Source of the DNA: Rotaria sordida
Taxonomy: Eukaryota > Rotifera > Eurotatoria > Philodinida > Philodinidae
Direction: 5' to 3'
DNA: 64,000 nucleotides
NCBI GenBank assembly: GCA_905250125.1
Contig: CAJNOL010000063.1
Location: 186,001-250,000, forward strand
This document shows positions 1-12,667 of the stretch, one piece after another. The translations under genes were made by a program, and so were the position numbers. The notes below the pieces were generated by a model that did no database searches, was not told where the DNA came from, and was given only the letters and a program-made list of their open reading frames with translations. Numbering within the stretch: the stretch's first letter is position 1; each line of letters opens with the position of its first letter.

Positions 1-1216
1 GTTGAACGTCTTCAAACTGAAATATCAAATGCATGGGGTCGTTATCCTCGTTGTTTAGTATTAGAACCAACTCGAGAACTTGCCAAACAAGTTACAAATG
101 ATTTTCTTTCGATAAAATCTCGTTTACTTTCGATATCAACACTTTATGGTGGAAAAGAATATTCTCGACAAGAATTATCATTAAAAAAAGGTTCAGATAT
201 TGTTATTGGTACACCTGGAAGAATTAAAGATTTCTTAAATCAAAAAAAGCTAAATCTTCAACAAGTTCAAATTATTGTTTTAGATGAAGTTGATAGAATG
301 CTTGATATGGGATTTCAAGTAATATTTTTTTGTCGTATGCTTTGAAACTTTTGTAATAAATTTTTTCGTTTTAGGATGATGTTGATTATATCATAAAAAG
401 TATTCCTCGATCTCAAATGATTGTATTTTCTGCAACTATACCTTTATGGTTAAAAAAAAGTGTATCTCGTTATATGTCACCAACAAATAAATCATTTATT
501 AATTTAATTGGTGATTCACAAGAAAAAACCGCTGTGAATGTCGAACATTTATCATTTAAATTAAATAATTTTTCTAAAAGGCCAGAAGTTGTTTTAAAAT
601 TATTGGAACAATATTCGAAAGATATAAATCAAAGTCAAGCAATTGTTTTTTGTCAAACAAAACATGAATGCGATTTATTGTCAAGATCAAATGAAATGAA
701 TTCAATCTCATCAGATGTTCTTCACGGAAATCTTTCACAAAGAAAAAGAGAACAAGTTTTACAAGTAACAAAAAAAAGAAATATTTTTGTTTTTATTAAA
801 TTTTTGTCAATATTTTAAAGAGTTTTCGTCAAGGTCAAATTCGTGTATTAATAACAACAGATGTTTCAGCACGTGGTCTGGATATTCCACAAGTTGATCT
901 TGTTATTCTTACTTCACCACCACAGGTTTTTGCTTTGATTTATTTAAATAAATATGTACATCGATTTATAAATAAAATAGGATTGGGAGTCATATGTTCA
1001 TCGATCTGGTAGAACAGGACGAGCTGGAAGACAAGGAAAATCGATTTGTGTTTATAATAATGATCAATTTAAACAATTAAAACTTATTCAAAGAAATGCT
1101 GTATGTTCCTTTCTGTTTGATTTCGCTTCATTTTTTAAAATAATTTATTTTAGAATATTCAATTTACTAATATTCATCCAGATTCTTTTCATGAACAAAT
1201 TTCAATGAGAAAATAA
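1..1216 (+). CDS. DDX21/DDX50-like DEAD-box RNA helicase, 3' part
   Basis: ATP-dependent RNA helicase, by family a nucleolar/nuclear factor in rRNA processing and transcription. Five exons are visible: 1-318, 375-764, 821-925, 981-1100 and 1154-1216 (TAA); the 5' end lies outside the window. Motifs in order: Ia PTRELA, GG (YGGKEY), Ib TPGRI, II as DEVD, III SAT, then in the second RecA domain [10 protein letters not shown] (V) and [11 protein letters not shown] (VI). The DEVD box followed by RMLDMGF, the TAVNVEHL segment and the [14 protein letters not shown] junction fit the DDX21/DDX50 subfamily rather than Vasa or DDX5. Oddity: the protein ends about 20 residues after the helicase core, so the GUCT RNA-binding domain of vertebrate DDX21 is missing. 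Exon borders are read by eye from GT/AG and the family alignment. The subfamily call is good; orthology is less sure. Confidence 0.88.
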
Positions 1217-3469
1217 ATGATTAATTAAAATTGTTTGTTTAGAACCGTTAACAAATCGATTCTGTTAGTAGATATACAATAGCAACATTGAAAACACAAA
1301 TATTTTGTTTTACTTCAGTTCGATGAAACATCAATGAAGAGAATTATATTTTGAATAAAATCCAACAGTAATATAAAGTTTATTGTTTTTTGTTTCATTC
1401 AAAATAAAATATGAAAAAAAGCAAATATTTAAGTTTGATTGATTGATTGATAATCCAGTATCAGATGAATGTGATTTTTGGACATGTCCATTGTGGCACT
1501 GATGCTACCGCGGGAGAAATTTTAACAACACCATCGTGGCAGTGGCTGAATTTTCTTTTTGAGGATATTGCAAAACTTGATGAATTTGCACAGGATTTGA
1601 GTGCTCACAAATGTATCACTCAGAGACTAAGTGAATCTCATGAATTCATAACAATAGTCCTCATTCAGTACAGTATTACAGCAGTGAACCATAGGACCAA
1701 TCGATGCAAAAATTGTGCTACTTTATAGAGAAATGCTTCACCCCATATTAAGCCATACATATCAAAGAGAAATGAAACGAAAGAATGGAAATTTCTCGAA
1801 GTCTTTTTGACTTCTACGTATGCATGAAGATATGAATGAAGCATTTTTCCTTGACTTCATGTGAAGTGAAGGATTTCTGCTTGAAATGAAGCCATTTCCC
1901 ATTTTTTGTAGATATGGTCCACCTCTCTTTCTATGGTAAACAATTTTGTCTAAATAAAAAAAAAGGGTTTCTTCATAGGAAATAACGGTTACTCTTCGTA
2001 GATATTGTCTAAAAGCAGTAGCATTGCGTATCACTATCATATTATTTCAATGTTTTCTTTCGTTCTTAAAGGGTGTGGGTGTCGGGGTGAGTGTGGCTGT
2101 GAGCATGGCGGCGGGTATGGGTGTAGGCATGGCTGTGGCTATGGGTGTGACTGTGGCTGTGGGTGTGAGGGTATACATCGGATTTGGTAGTCTAAGGCTC
2201 ACATCCACATCCACCCTCATAATATGCGACCTATAAAAAAGTTCAATTCTATTGTACTAAGCCAAGACGAATAGAGGTTTGTAGAGAATTCGACGGCGCA
2301 TCTTTTGAGAAAAATATCAACTTATGATCACGTTTCTGAAGAGAGTTACATGTAAAACAAAAAATGTCGCAAAACTTTTGGAACAGTCGGTAGATAACAG
2401 CCCTCTTTGCCATTTAATTCAATGTTTATAATAATTAAAATGTGAAATTAAGAAAAAAGAATAACGAAAATAAAAAATAACGAGCGAATAGTAACAATGA
2501 AAACGAAAAATAGGGTGCTCGGCAAAAAAAATTCTTAATTTAATGAAGCTGAAGAGCATATGTGAGTTCCACATTTCAGTCCCAAAGGGACTGCGCTAAT
2601 AAGCTTTTTTTGTACATCGATGCTCATAGTAAAATGTTCCTAGATATACAATATGTCAATGAAATAGAATGAAATTTTATGTGTATGTAGGCGAAATGTA
2701 GAGCTACAAAAAGATGAAAATCTGGACTCGTAAGGTTATTTCATTGCTAAGTTATGAAATTTATACAGAAGACAGAACGCAAGCATCACTATTCTATTAT
2801 GCTTCATGGCATTGTGGCATGGATTTTATTGCTGATCTGCATTCATCGAAAACTATATATATACACAGTTTTAGAGTCAAGACTTCGCTAGCAACTGAGA
2901 TCGGACAGGAAGAAGAAAGTGAATGGGTATACTTTTGACCAATAATGTAATTAGACTAGTTTAACATCCTCAACTTCATATAAAGTTTGATGTTAGATCG
3001 ATATGAAAGCATGATTATAAATTGCATAGCGAAGTTGTTGCCATCAATAGTTGATCTATCTCTATCGACAAAATTTTGGTACGATCGTAACTAGTCTTAT
3101 TTTCAAATTGCAATGCGTTCCAATGTACTAAAGGCGATTAAAATTGGCAGTGTAACTACTGTATACGATGTGACACAGATTAAGAAAGAGAAATCGCAGA
3201 AACAGCAATGTTTGAATTAAAATTTTTAACATAGACGTGATAGTACTGATCGCAAATTGATATACGAGTAGCGAATTTCATCAGTAGGAGAAACGGAATA
3301 TTACTTCAGTTTTCAGTTGTGAAAATATACAGCTGAAAACAGAGCAGTATTAAGAAATAATTTCACGAGAAACTCAAACTATAGCACATAAATAACATCC
3401 GAAGTTCAGTTAGAAAACTAAAAATAATCAAATGTCCTTCTGCTATGCATAAGAAGATCCATTGCTGTG
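1217..3469. other. Intergenic region with a telomere-like array
   Basis: No gene is supported here. The open frame at 1447-1728 (+, 93 codons) is less AT-rich than its surroundings and has no stop, but I recognise no family, it has no clear start context and it may be a decayed exon. The simple-sequence array at 2071-2217 is listed separately. A short local inverted repeat (CAGTTTTCAGTTGT / ACAGCTGAAAAC-like) lies near 3309-3345. The remainder looks like ordinary AT-rich spacer between the 3' ends of two convergent genes. Confidence 0.6.
2071..2217 (+). repeat. Degenerate TGTGGG-type hexamer array with a short inverted tail
   Basis: Positions 2071-2172 read as about 17 hexamers in strict six-base register, each one or two changes from TGTGGG (for example TGTGGG, TGTCGG, TGTGGC, TATGGG, TGTAGG, TGTGAG). 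After about 25 bases, 2199-2217 carries the complementary C-rich form (ACATCCACATCC), i.e. the same hexamer facing the other way. TGTGGG is, from memory, the telomere repeat of the bdelloid Adineta vaga. Open frames across this stretch (Gly/Cys- or Gly/Val-rich) are products of the repeat, not genes. Confidence 0.65.
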
Positions 3470-5949
3470 TCAATGAGAAAGATCATTGGTATTCAATGGA
3501 GGTTCATAGAAAGCTTGCTGATTTTGATCTCTTCGTCTTAAGATTGGAAGTGCAAATAAAATGGCGCCGCTGAGTGCTACCAAGCTACCAAACAAAAAAT
3601 AAGGCCAAAGAAATGGGCGGGCATGCGCTTCAAATGCATCGCGCATTGCTCCTAGTAAATGACGAAAGTCGTAGTTCAAGCCATACGAATAATATCTACT
3701 CACCAGCAGCAGGAGTACCTATGGCAGTTGCAACTCCTTGAAAGAGTAGAATAATACCCATTCCATTGGACAATTTATCTATACCAACAAGATCAACAGT
3801 AATGATCGATGTTAAACCAACATAACCGCCAGTGAAGAAACCGAAAAACGTAGCATAAATTAGATGGGGGAGAATATGAGAACCACTATATGGAGCAAAG
3901 ATTGCGGCGACACCGGCTATGATTAATGTTGAATTGTACAGTGTCAATCGATTAACCTTAAAATAGGTTCAATTGCATTATATATTGTTTTCTCGAAAAT
4001 TCTTTGAATTTTTCTTTTATCATACCCATTTTAGATCTGCTAAATACCCAATAATAACATGGCCGACACAGTGAGAAAGCCCAATTGCCATTATAACAAA
4101 TTTTCTATAATCTTCCTCAACATGTGAATCTTTTGCAAGATCATGAGCAAAATTGTACGGGACAAAAAAGCCAAGGCTGGATATAAAGTTCGATATTGTA
4201 AAGAGAGTAAATGAGGCATTTCTGAGTAGATTTAAATTGACTTGTTCTAAAAGTGAACTAATGATTGATTCAGTTGGTTGGTCACTTTTATTCGTGGTTT
4301 CCATTGAGTGCTTCACATTGCTGATTATCGTTGATCTGACTCTTGTCTCATTAGGATAAGATTCAGCGATGAGTTTATTAGGTAAAGATACGCGCCTGAG
4401 ACTACCCTGATACAACGAACTATTTTGGATTGTTACTAAAGAATAACGATGTGGTGATGATAGATATGGTCGAGACTCCCAGACACGATCATTCTGATTA
4501 TTAGCATTGCCATCAATACAAGAAGTATTTTGAAATGGTATAGTAGTGTGCCGTCTATCTTCGGGTAAGCGTCTTTGTTCATTGGGAACATTATTGGCAG
4601 ACGTCATTAGGAATGGTAAACTAAACAAATAAATGTTATCATGAAAAAAAAAGAAAATAGTTCGATTTTGTGAACTAAAGAATGGGCTCTAAAATTTTTT
4701 TAGTGTCTGCTTTTTTGGTATGTTATCATTTACCACAAATTGTGATACCCTAAATCAATCCCTAAATCGAATCCATATTTATGGATAATGAAATCGAAAG
4801 TGATGAGCAATTATGGATTTTGATTTAGAGATTTTTTAATTTAGAGATTATTTTCTTAGAATACAATGTCTCTCCTCCCCCCCCCCCCTCCCTACATCAT
4901 AGAAAAACTTTCCGCACTTACAAAGGATGCTGTAATTTATATCGAAATTTATTTTCATTTCAGACCTGTCGTATTGATTCATCGATTCATTTGTTTGATT
5001 ATTTTGAGTATTAATGTTGGACTTTTGATTTATAATTTGTCTTGTCATTTCGGATCTTGCCTTTAATCGTAGACGACGTTGCTCACTCGGTTCTATTGGT
5101 AAAGGAATCTAGAAGATATAATTTCAATACTTCATTAAATTAAATTAATTAAATACCATAGTGAACCCATACAAGACACATGTTAATATCAGAGCCGATT
5201 CAAATAAAAGACCATTTTTATAATCATTCAAAAAGAATTTATCTATCAACCAAGGCATCACAAATGGAAATGCGACTGTACCCAAACCTGATCCACAAAA
5301 AGCTATTCCCATAGCAAATGAACGTTTTTCTTCAAAATAATATCCAACAGAGACAATTGCTGGTAAATAGATAAGTCCGCAACCGATACCTCAAGATATT
5401 TTCATAGAATTAATATAATTCATAGAACAACGAAAAATATTTATCATTGATCATACCTCCGATGATACCTATGGTAAGATAATAATAATAAACACTGAAG
5501 TACCATCGGCTAAGAAAGAAGCCAATCGACCCCAGAATAGAACCAATTATTGTCATCCGACGACATCCAAATGTGTTGGTAAAAACTGTTGAAATAGGTG
5601 CTAAAACAAAACGATAAGAACACATTGCAATATGTAACATTTTTTATAATTAAGTATTTCTTCTCACCTGAACCTAAAGTAATAGATTCCAACAATGAAA
5701 ATATAGCTGAGACATAAGCACGATTCATATTAGCATTTGATAACATTCGTTCCAAATAGACATCACCCATTGAATATGTTATTCTATTTTGTTACTTATA
5801 TGTATATATATATATGTATGTTCATAGAAATAATGTGTAAATATTTACCCGTCCATGATAAAATGAATCATAAAAGATGAAAAGACAATAATCCATCCCC
5901 AACCACCATCGGGAACGCTTTTCACTCGTGTATCATTTCTATTCGGCAT
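3470..5949 (-). CDS. Monocarboxylate transporter-like MFS carrier (SLC16 family)
   Basis: Twelve-helix MFS carrier, by family a proton-linked transporter of lactate, pyruvate or related monocarboxylates, or an orphan SLC16 substrate. Eight exons on the - strand: 5949-5849, 5783-5668, 5600-5457, 5389-5157, 5108-4966, 4620-4026, 3956-3704 and 3651-3470. They sum to 1767 bases, 588 residues, with all phases closing. The SLC16 signature DGGWGW is at residues 14-19 just before helix 1. Later blocks fit the family: LIYLPAIVSVGYYFEEKRS and GIAFCGSGLGT (helices 4-5), a long cytosolic loop between helices 6 and 7 rich in Arg, Ser and Asn (about residues 250-380), then FFVPYNFAHDLAKD in the C-terminal half. 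The exon 5 donor is the least certain; it was chosen because only it keeps frame. Substrate cannot be read from sequence. Confidence 0.9.
4733..4850. repeat. Small inverted repeat in a transporter intron
   Basis: Inside the intron between exons 5 and 6 of the carrier, CTAAATCGAATCCAT near 4760 is mirrored by ATGGATTTTGATTTAG near 4813, giving a short imperfect hairpin of about 100 bases. A run of about 14 nearly pure C (4876-4889) lies next to it. It is likely a small decayed MITE-like insertion; no target duplication is seen. Confidence 0.35.
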
Positions 5950-6235
5950 ATTTTATTAATTGTACGGTTTCTTTTATTAAGTTTGTCTTTGCTATTATCA
6001 ACGTTTTGCTCGAAAGACGAAGCAAGATATATATGAAACGATATATACGTTCAGATTACGAACAATAGAACAAGTGTTTTGCTGTTTCTTGATTTTATTA
6101 AAAGATTAGATCTATGAGCATAAAAATAAGTATTGTTTTATTGAGACATTATTTCGTATTCTTGTTTTTTTTCTTTATTATACAAGAAGAAAACAAACAT
6201 CAGAGGTAACAAAACATGGTAAGATTCTTCATGTC

Positions 6236-6520
6236 AAGAAGTACGAACTGATTCTGGCAGAAAAACACAGAAAATCGGTGGACCGTGGAAGCAATATTCC
6301 GACCGAAGTTTGTTGGACTTCTACAGTGGATTCTGACCAATTTCCTATGCTTTTCGGCAGAAACCAACGGTGAATTATCGAAAAGAATCTGAAAAATTTT
6401 CGACCGGAATATTGCTTCCATGTTTCAGCCATTTTTCGTGTTTTCTCTCAGGATATAGTGGCTTTTTCTACGTCTTTCCTGTCAATTTCTGCAGTATTCA
6501 TTGTCCGAAATCATTGACCA
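6236..6520 (+). repeat. Dispersed repeat A, copy 1
   Basis: About 280 bases that recur as a direct copy at 10602-10863. Shared landmarks in the same order are GTGGATTCTGACCAATTTCC, GCTTCCATGTTTCAGCCATT and TGCAGTATTCATTGTCCGAA. Within the copy, GGAAGCAATATTCCGACCGA (from 6289) is answered by its near-complement ending at 6421, so the first half can fold into a hairpin with a ~90-base loop. It is less AT-rich than its flanks. It is probably a non-autonomous DNA element; no terminal repeat or target duplication could be fixed. Confidence 0.7.
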
Positions 6521-6559
6521 GGGCCGACATCCATGAAAAGAATTATTAAAATATCTATT

Positions 6560-9500
6560 TCGAGTTGATTGCTTGAAGAGAACTATATTGACATATAAGT
6601 TAATCTCGATTAGAATAAACTAAAAGACATGATACTTGTTTGTTTTTATCTAATGTATACTATCTATGAAAACTATTCCAGAGTTCATTTTAAATAAAAA
6701 CAAAAACAAAGAAAATTTCCTAACAAAAATCACATCCAATCGAATATCTTCGATGAAACTATTTCGTTAAATAATTTTTTTCTTTCAATAGAACAAATAA
6801 AAAATAAGAAAAACTAACCAATGTGAAGTTTCTAGGCCTTATTGTCTTCCCATAATTATCTCTCTTATCTCAATTGACGTCATTTAAACAAATAATAGAA
6901 AAAAACAATAAACATTTTCCAAAGAAAAATCTAGTCAATTTTTCAATTGTTCTTTTGTTTTTGAATGATCACATTAGATGAGAAAAGAGATTTTTTTTTT
7001 CTATAGCTAATAAAAATTCAGTTTTCTAAACATAAAAACTCAAGATTCAAGAAAATCTAAAGATTAGAATCGAATTTCCTTCAAGAATATGAAAATTATT
7101 TTCATTTGAAAAAAATGTTCAACGAATTTCTCATTGATAATAAATATTCGATTCAATTATTCAATGTCGAAAAAAACAGACGCAAATAACAACGAAAAAA
7201 AAACTCTTCTATAGAAAATTTTTCAAGTTAAATGAGATTTATTTTTCACATTAAATATTTTTTTTTATCTTCGATTAGAAATCAGATCGTGTAAAAGAGT
7301 TTGATTGAAAAATGTTTCAATATTCGAGTTATGATCTTTTTGAATAAGAAGAAAATCATCGAAAAAAATTCTATTCTCATTCAATATTCATTCAACGTCC
7401 TAGAAGAATGATTGTTGATATATCTATGTTGTTTCTCTTCGAACTCAAACATATTCCTAGAAGATTTATTGACGAGAATATTTTCTTCGAACAATTCATA
7501 TCTCATTATTTCAGTTAACTATCGAGAAAATCAACGATATTACTTCGATTGACTATTTAAATTTATTAATCATTCATTGTAATCTAATTATATATTATTT
7601 TCTTTTTTTCATAGATCTATTTCTCTTTATTATACTTTATAATAATTATTTCTATCATATCTTGATATTATATTTGTTTATAATCAAGATAAAACAAATT
7701 TTTCTTTTTTCCGTTTCTCGTATCAATTGGTGCATCAATTTAACATATTTGTTAATTAAGATATTTGAAGTATTTCTTATTTCATAAATAAAATATTGTT
7801 TTCGATAAATATTCTAAATTAGTTGAAATATTTCTATTGAAAATCTTGATGTAATTTTTTTATCAATGCAAAGATAAAAAGTATTTGCATATAAAATCGT
7901 TTGATTCATTTCAAATAATTATTTCCATTGAAAAATTTATCATACTTTCGTCATTTTTTTATTATTTATTTCAATTAATGAAAACAAAATAAAACAACAT
8001 TTGAGAATGAACATATTTTATGCATAAATTTGTTCGATTTCAATTTATTAAGTGTATATCTATAAAAAAAAATTTGTCATATGAATATGAACTAAAGATA
8101 AATTTCTTATTCGAAATAAAACTGACATTTATCATTAATTTAAGAAAAAGAAACTATTTCTACTTTGACTTATTCGAAAAAAGAATGTGATTTCGATGAT
8201 CGAGAAAAATCGTTTTCATTGATAATTATCTAACTGCACATAAACCGATATGGGCTTTATTTAATGAATTTTTATCGAATAGAAAATTTTTTTTCATTTT
8301 TCATTTGATTTGTTTAAAGAACTAAACAAGATTTCTCATTTATTTATACTAATAATCTTAATCATATAAGAATAAATCTTGTGTGTCGACCTATAATTAA
8401 TTATCTAAGAAAGATTATTTTTAATTGCTTTATTAGGAAATAATAAATAAGAAAAACATTGTCGAATTAGACAATTAGTACAGATTCGAATTTGATTATG
8501 ATCATTTAAGAAAATATTATTGGAACATATTTATTAATCGAAAATTCGGATAGAAATAAATTTACAAAGAAAAACTTAAATGTAAATTAAATATGTTATT
8601 CTAGAATTGAATAGTCAGATTGATTATTCAATTGAATCTTGAATTTCCATTGAAATCAAGTTAAATATGAATCATAATCGAGCAATCGCATCGAATATTT
8701 TTAGAAATCTAGATAAAAACTTGAATATTTATCAAACTGTTTATTACGAAGAATTTCAATATTTAACAAATAATTTTCTCATTTAATCGATATTTATTCT
8801 ATAGAATTATTCTTATGTTCTTCTTAATTTTTTTTATTGATATTCGAGATTAGACTATCAAAAATTTCTTATAAAACCTAGACAAAGCGACTTTTATACA
8901 TAATCTAACTTAAATAAATATTCATATTGATCATTTTATGTTAATATGACTAAAAGATAACATTGAAAACATTCGATAGAACTTGTCGAAAACTTCTCCA
9001 AAGCTAATTGAGTCCTAAAGAGAACATAAAATAATTTATTCGATTTTAGTTGTGAAGAATTAACTGCAGAAATAATCTCTCTTTTTATTCAAATAAACAT
9101 GTCAATTTCGAATTTCTGACTAACACACAAACATTTTCATATGTTTAGTTTCTCACATGAATTATTTCGTATTTTAAAAAGAATTTTTCTCAATAAAATC
9201 TGAACAAATTGGAATATATGTCTATAAATATTTGTTCACATCAAAAAGATCTTCATTCAACAATAGATATGAGAAAATTTCTTATTGTTAAATATCGAAA
9301 TATCTAATCATTTAAATATTCATCTATTTTTTTTCTTACCAATATTTGTCTTGAATATAAATTGAAAATCAATAATAAAAATTCGAAAACTAAATCTAAA
9401 AGAGAAAACGAATATTTTATTTATTTTTATAAAGAAATTCAATAAAATTAATAATTATTTGTTTTATTGAATATAAAAAACAAACGAAAATATCTTACGA

Positions 9501-10590
9501 AATCTGTTGAATAGACATCGTAATTCGTATCATTTAAGATTTAATCTGAAAAAAAGAATATTTGAAGATTGTAAATTGATTGTTAAATATAAAAATAAAA
9601 CTGATTAAAAAAACCAGATAAATATTTAACTAAAATATATGATTAAAAATTTGTTCGATGAAGAATACGTGTTTACCTACGTTGCATGTTTTTCTTATCT
9701 GTTATCTTTTATCTTGTCTTATACTGAAGCTGGTGAAGTTTTTTATGAATTCATATTAAAATCTATTAAGATTATTTTCATCATAGATCATGTTTCATTC
9801 AACAAAAATTCTTTTAAGAAAAAAAAATTTGAACTAATTCAAATGAATTTTGTAAACTCTTGAAGAATATTGTTTTAAATATATTTATGAGATTTTCAAT
9901 TAATAAAGTGACATACCATTAAATATATTATCTAATAGGTTTTTATTAAAGAATATTTTGTTTAGTCAATTAATAGAAAAGCTTTTATTTAGAAATAGTT
10001 TCGAATATTTTGTTTTGAGAATCTTGAAACATAAATTCTTTCAATTGAACAATCGATTCGATTTGTTTTCTTTCGAATAACGAAAAATTTGATAATTTAT
10101 TTTGAAAAATAATTTCGAAATTACTTCTATTTGAAATTTCTTTATATAAAATATCTTTGGTAGAATCGATTTTATTATTTTCTTATACTATTTTCATTTA
10201 CTTAAACGATTTCTTTTTCTCATTTTTTATTGAAAATATACTCGAAATAATATCATTTTTTAGAATATATTAATTATTAAATATGTTAAAACTATTTATT
10301 TATTTAAAAATAAATAAATAAATAAATCAGGTAATCAAAAACAAGACAAAGAAAATTAATTTAGCGTTGAATTTTATAGAAAAATGTTGATTTTATGGTA
10401 ATATTCGAATATTGAATAAATAGAAGTTAAACTTTAATATAAATCATTGGCAAATATCTGTTAAATATTTTGAATTGATATTGATCTCATCGCGTCTCGT
10501 CTGTTAGAGTGAATAAGATATTTTGATAAAATGAATATAATCTGTTTCAGCATAAAGAAAAATATCTATTGATTGAGTCTATTTTGTTCA
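6560..10590. other. Extremely AT-rich gene-free block
   Basis: About 4 kb with no open frame that looks coding and no recognisable element. Composition is A+T far above the rest of the window by eye, with many homopolymer runs. The few G and C bases sit unusually often in TCGA (roughly one per 70-100 bases in the part I counted, 7021-7560, several times the chance level for this composition). The block is bounded by the two direct copies of repeat A. Nothing in it explains its function. Confidence 0.6.
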
Positions 10591-10601
10591 ATATTTAGGT
10601 C

Positions 10602-10863
10602 AGGAGGTACGGGCTGATTCCGACAGGATGTGGCAGCAGTATTCTGACCGGAAATTTTCGGATTTTTTCCAGTGGATTCTGACCAATTTCCTGTGCTTGT
10701 CGGCAGAAATTAATAGTAAATTATCGACAAAAAATCCGAAAATTTTTTTGCTCCGAATACTGCTTCCATGTTTCAGCCATTTTCATGTTTTCTTTCAGGA
10801 TATGTGTGACTTTTCCTACATCTTTCCTGTTGATTCCTGCAGTATTCATTGTCCGAAATGATC
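10602..10863 (+). repeat. Dispersed repeat A, copy 2
   Basis: Second copy of the repeat at 6236-6520, same orientation, roughly 75-80 percent identical by eye. The internal hairpin is clearer here: GGCAGCAGTATTCTGACCGG and the following GAAATTTTCGGATTTTTT (10631-10670) pair with AAAAAATCCGAAAATTTT and CGAATACTGCTTCC (about 10722-10770). The two copies frame the AT-rich block between them. Confidence 0.7.
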
Positions 10864-10934
10864 AAACTTTGTAGAAATCGAACAATTATTAGACAACTAC
10901 TTAGGGTATATTAAAAGCTCTGACCACAGCGTTT

Positions 10935-10958
10935 TGGATGTGGGTGTGGGTATAGGTG
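10935..10958 (+). repeat. Short TGTGGG-type repeat
   Basis: TGGATGTGGGTGTGGGTATA and the next bases give two exact TGTGGG units flanked by near-units. It is the same motif and orientation as the long array at 2071-2172, and lies 70 bases after repeat A copy 2. Too short to exclude chance. Confidence 0.4.
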
Positions 10959-12667
10959 GTGCTCTGCTCCTAACACATGCACACCTACTCGCTATGAAGA
11001 AAACAAACTTATGTATCCGGATTATGTTGATTCACCGTCTGCTATGCCCCATATTGTCTCCTCTTCTTTTCTCTCGTTGTCAAATAATGGTCTGAAAACA
11101 GAGAAATGATGAATGATTGACCACTATATTCGTTCAGCATTATACGACTAATAATGATTAAACAGAATTTTGAGCAGCAGCTAGCTCATTTTTTTCTAGT
11201 ATTTGGCTTATTCTCTCCGACTTCCTCATGATGCTGCAGCATCTTGCTTCTCGTTCTGTTTTCAATGAAAATCAATCAAAAGTCAGTTATACAAACATCT
11301 ATACTACATCATAATTAATTAAATTTTTATTTTATGAATCAAATCAAATCACAAATCTTAATTATATATAATAAGAAAAAAAGATCAAGTTTACAGAGGT
11401 ATAGTTTTTATAAGCATTATATGTTAAATATCCAAGTGAACCAAATATTGAAAAAACAAAGACAATTATACCTTTTTATAATACCTTTGACATTATAAAG
11501 ATACTCGTACACATTGATAAAATTAATAGTTGGTTTTAAAAGTCTTGTTAAAAATTTATATAATAATTTGGAATATTTCTTGATTATAAATGTTATCAAA
11601 TTGAGTGTTGTGATTACTTTAACAATATCACATAATAGTATAAATAAGAATAGTCACATCTCATACGGAATTTTATTTATATCGATTAATACATTTCGTA
11701 CAAGTCCTACATATCAAAAACTTACTAAAAGTCAGATATCTGTATAAGACGCAAACATTCTCAAATCGGGAACTGATTCGACAAATATCCACGAACACCT
11801 CTATTTTTTAGCAGTGAGTAAGTCGACTCACCTTACACATATAACCAAAATATTGAAAGATTGTATGCTAGTCTTAGAAAAATAAAAGGCATGGATTTTC
11901 TCAATTTTAATGTTAATAATAACAGTGTACGTTGGAAATAACTGTTATGTTAAATCGTTTCGGATGTTCGTAGAATAAGTTTGACGAACTCGGTCTACTG
12001 CTGGCATCAGTTGCAGATTTGGCGACGTTCGTTTCTTTTGCAAATATCCGATTTTTAGATAAATTTCATTTTTTTTTCACGATTTTTATGACATTTTTAA
12101 CTTGAGAAGATCGTTGAAAACGTGACGGTCCCCTCATTCAGTTCATAATTTTGTGCTGTTTAAAATGACATTTTTAAAAACTAGCTTCTGAGATCTAGCA
12201 ACTACAGTATTCAATTTTTTAGAAACTTTACCATTATAGTTCATCTATAAAGTTTTAGTATAGATTGCATTCGATAGAATACGTCATTGGTTATTAAAAT
12301 TACTACCTAGATTTGAGCCTAGATGTTTAAAACTATAGAAAAAAAAAATTAAGAATACGTTGTTGTCAAAGTATTTTCCCCACTACGTAACTTAAAAGGG
12401 AAAATAGTAAATAGAATAAACTATTTCATAACAAGCACATAAACATTTATTTATTCATTCAGTAATAATAAAAGTAACAAGAATCATTATGAACGAAGAA
12501 ACTAATTGAATAAGACAACAACACACCAAACATACATATACAAAAAGAAAACTTATGTTCCGTACAAGTTGAAATATTGAACATTAATTAAACAGAAATA
12601 TTAATAAACAATCATTCATTGTTACTTGTTGTTTGAAACAATAGAAAATTTTTCTTTTTTTTTATAT
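10959..12667. other. Intergenic, no gene seen
   Basis: AT-rich spacer downstream of the epimerase-like gene (its 3' side). Short open frames near 11417-11747 overlap on both strands, are Ile/Asn/Lys-rich as expected by chance, and match nothing. No repeat family of the window was recognised here. Confidence 0.5.

Noticed and set aside
1447-1728. 93-codon + frame, less AT-rich than its flanks
   Set aside because: No family recognised, no partner exon with good splice sites, so not called as a gene; it could be a fossil exon.
2005-2236. Two overlapping + frames with Gly/Cys-rich and Gly/Val-rich peptides
   Set aside because: They are translations of the TGTGGG-type hexamer array; periodic composition explains them.
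9639-9863. 74-codon + frame in the AT-rich block
   Set aside because: Low-complexity Phe/Ile/Lys peptide, no motif, expected by chance in such composition.
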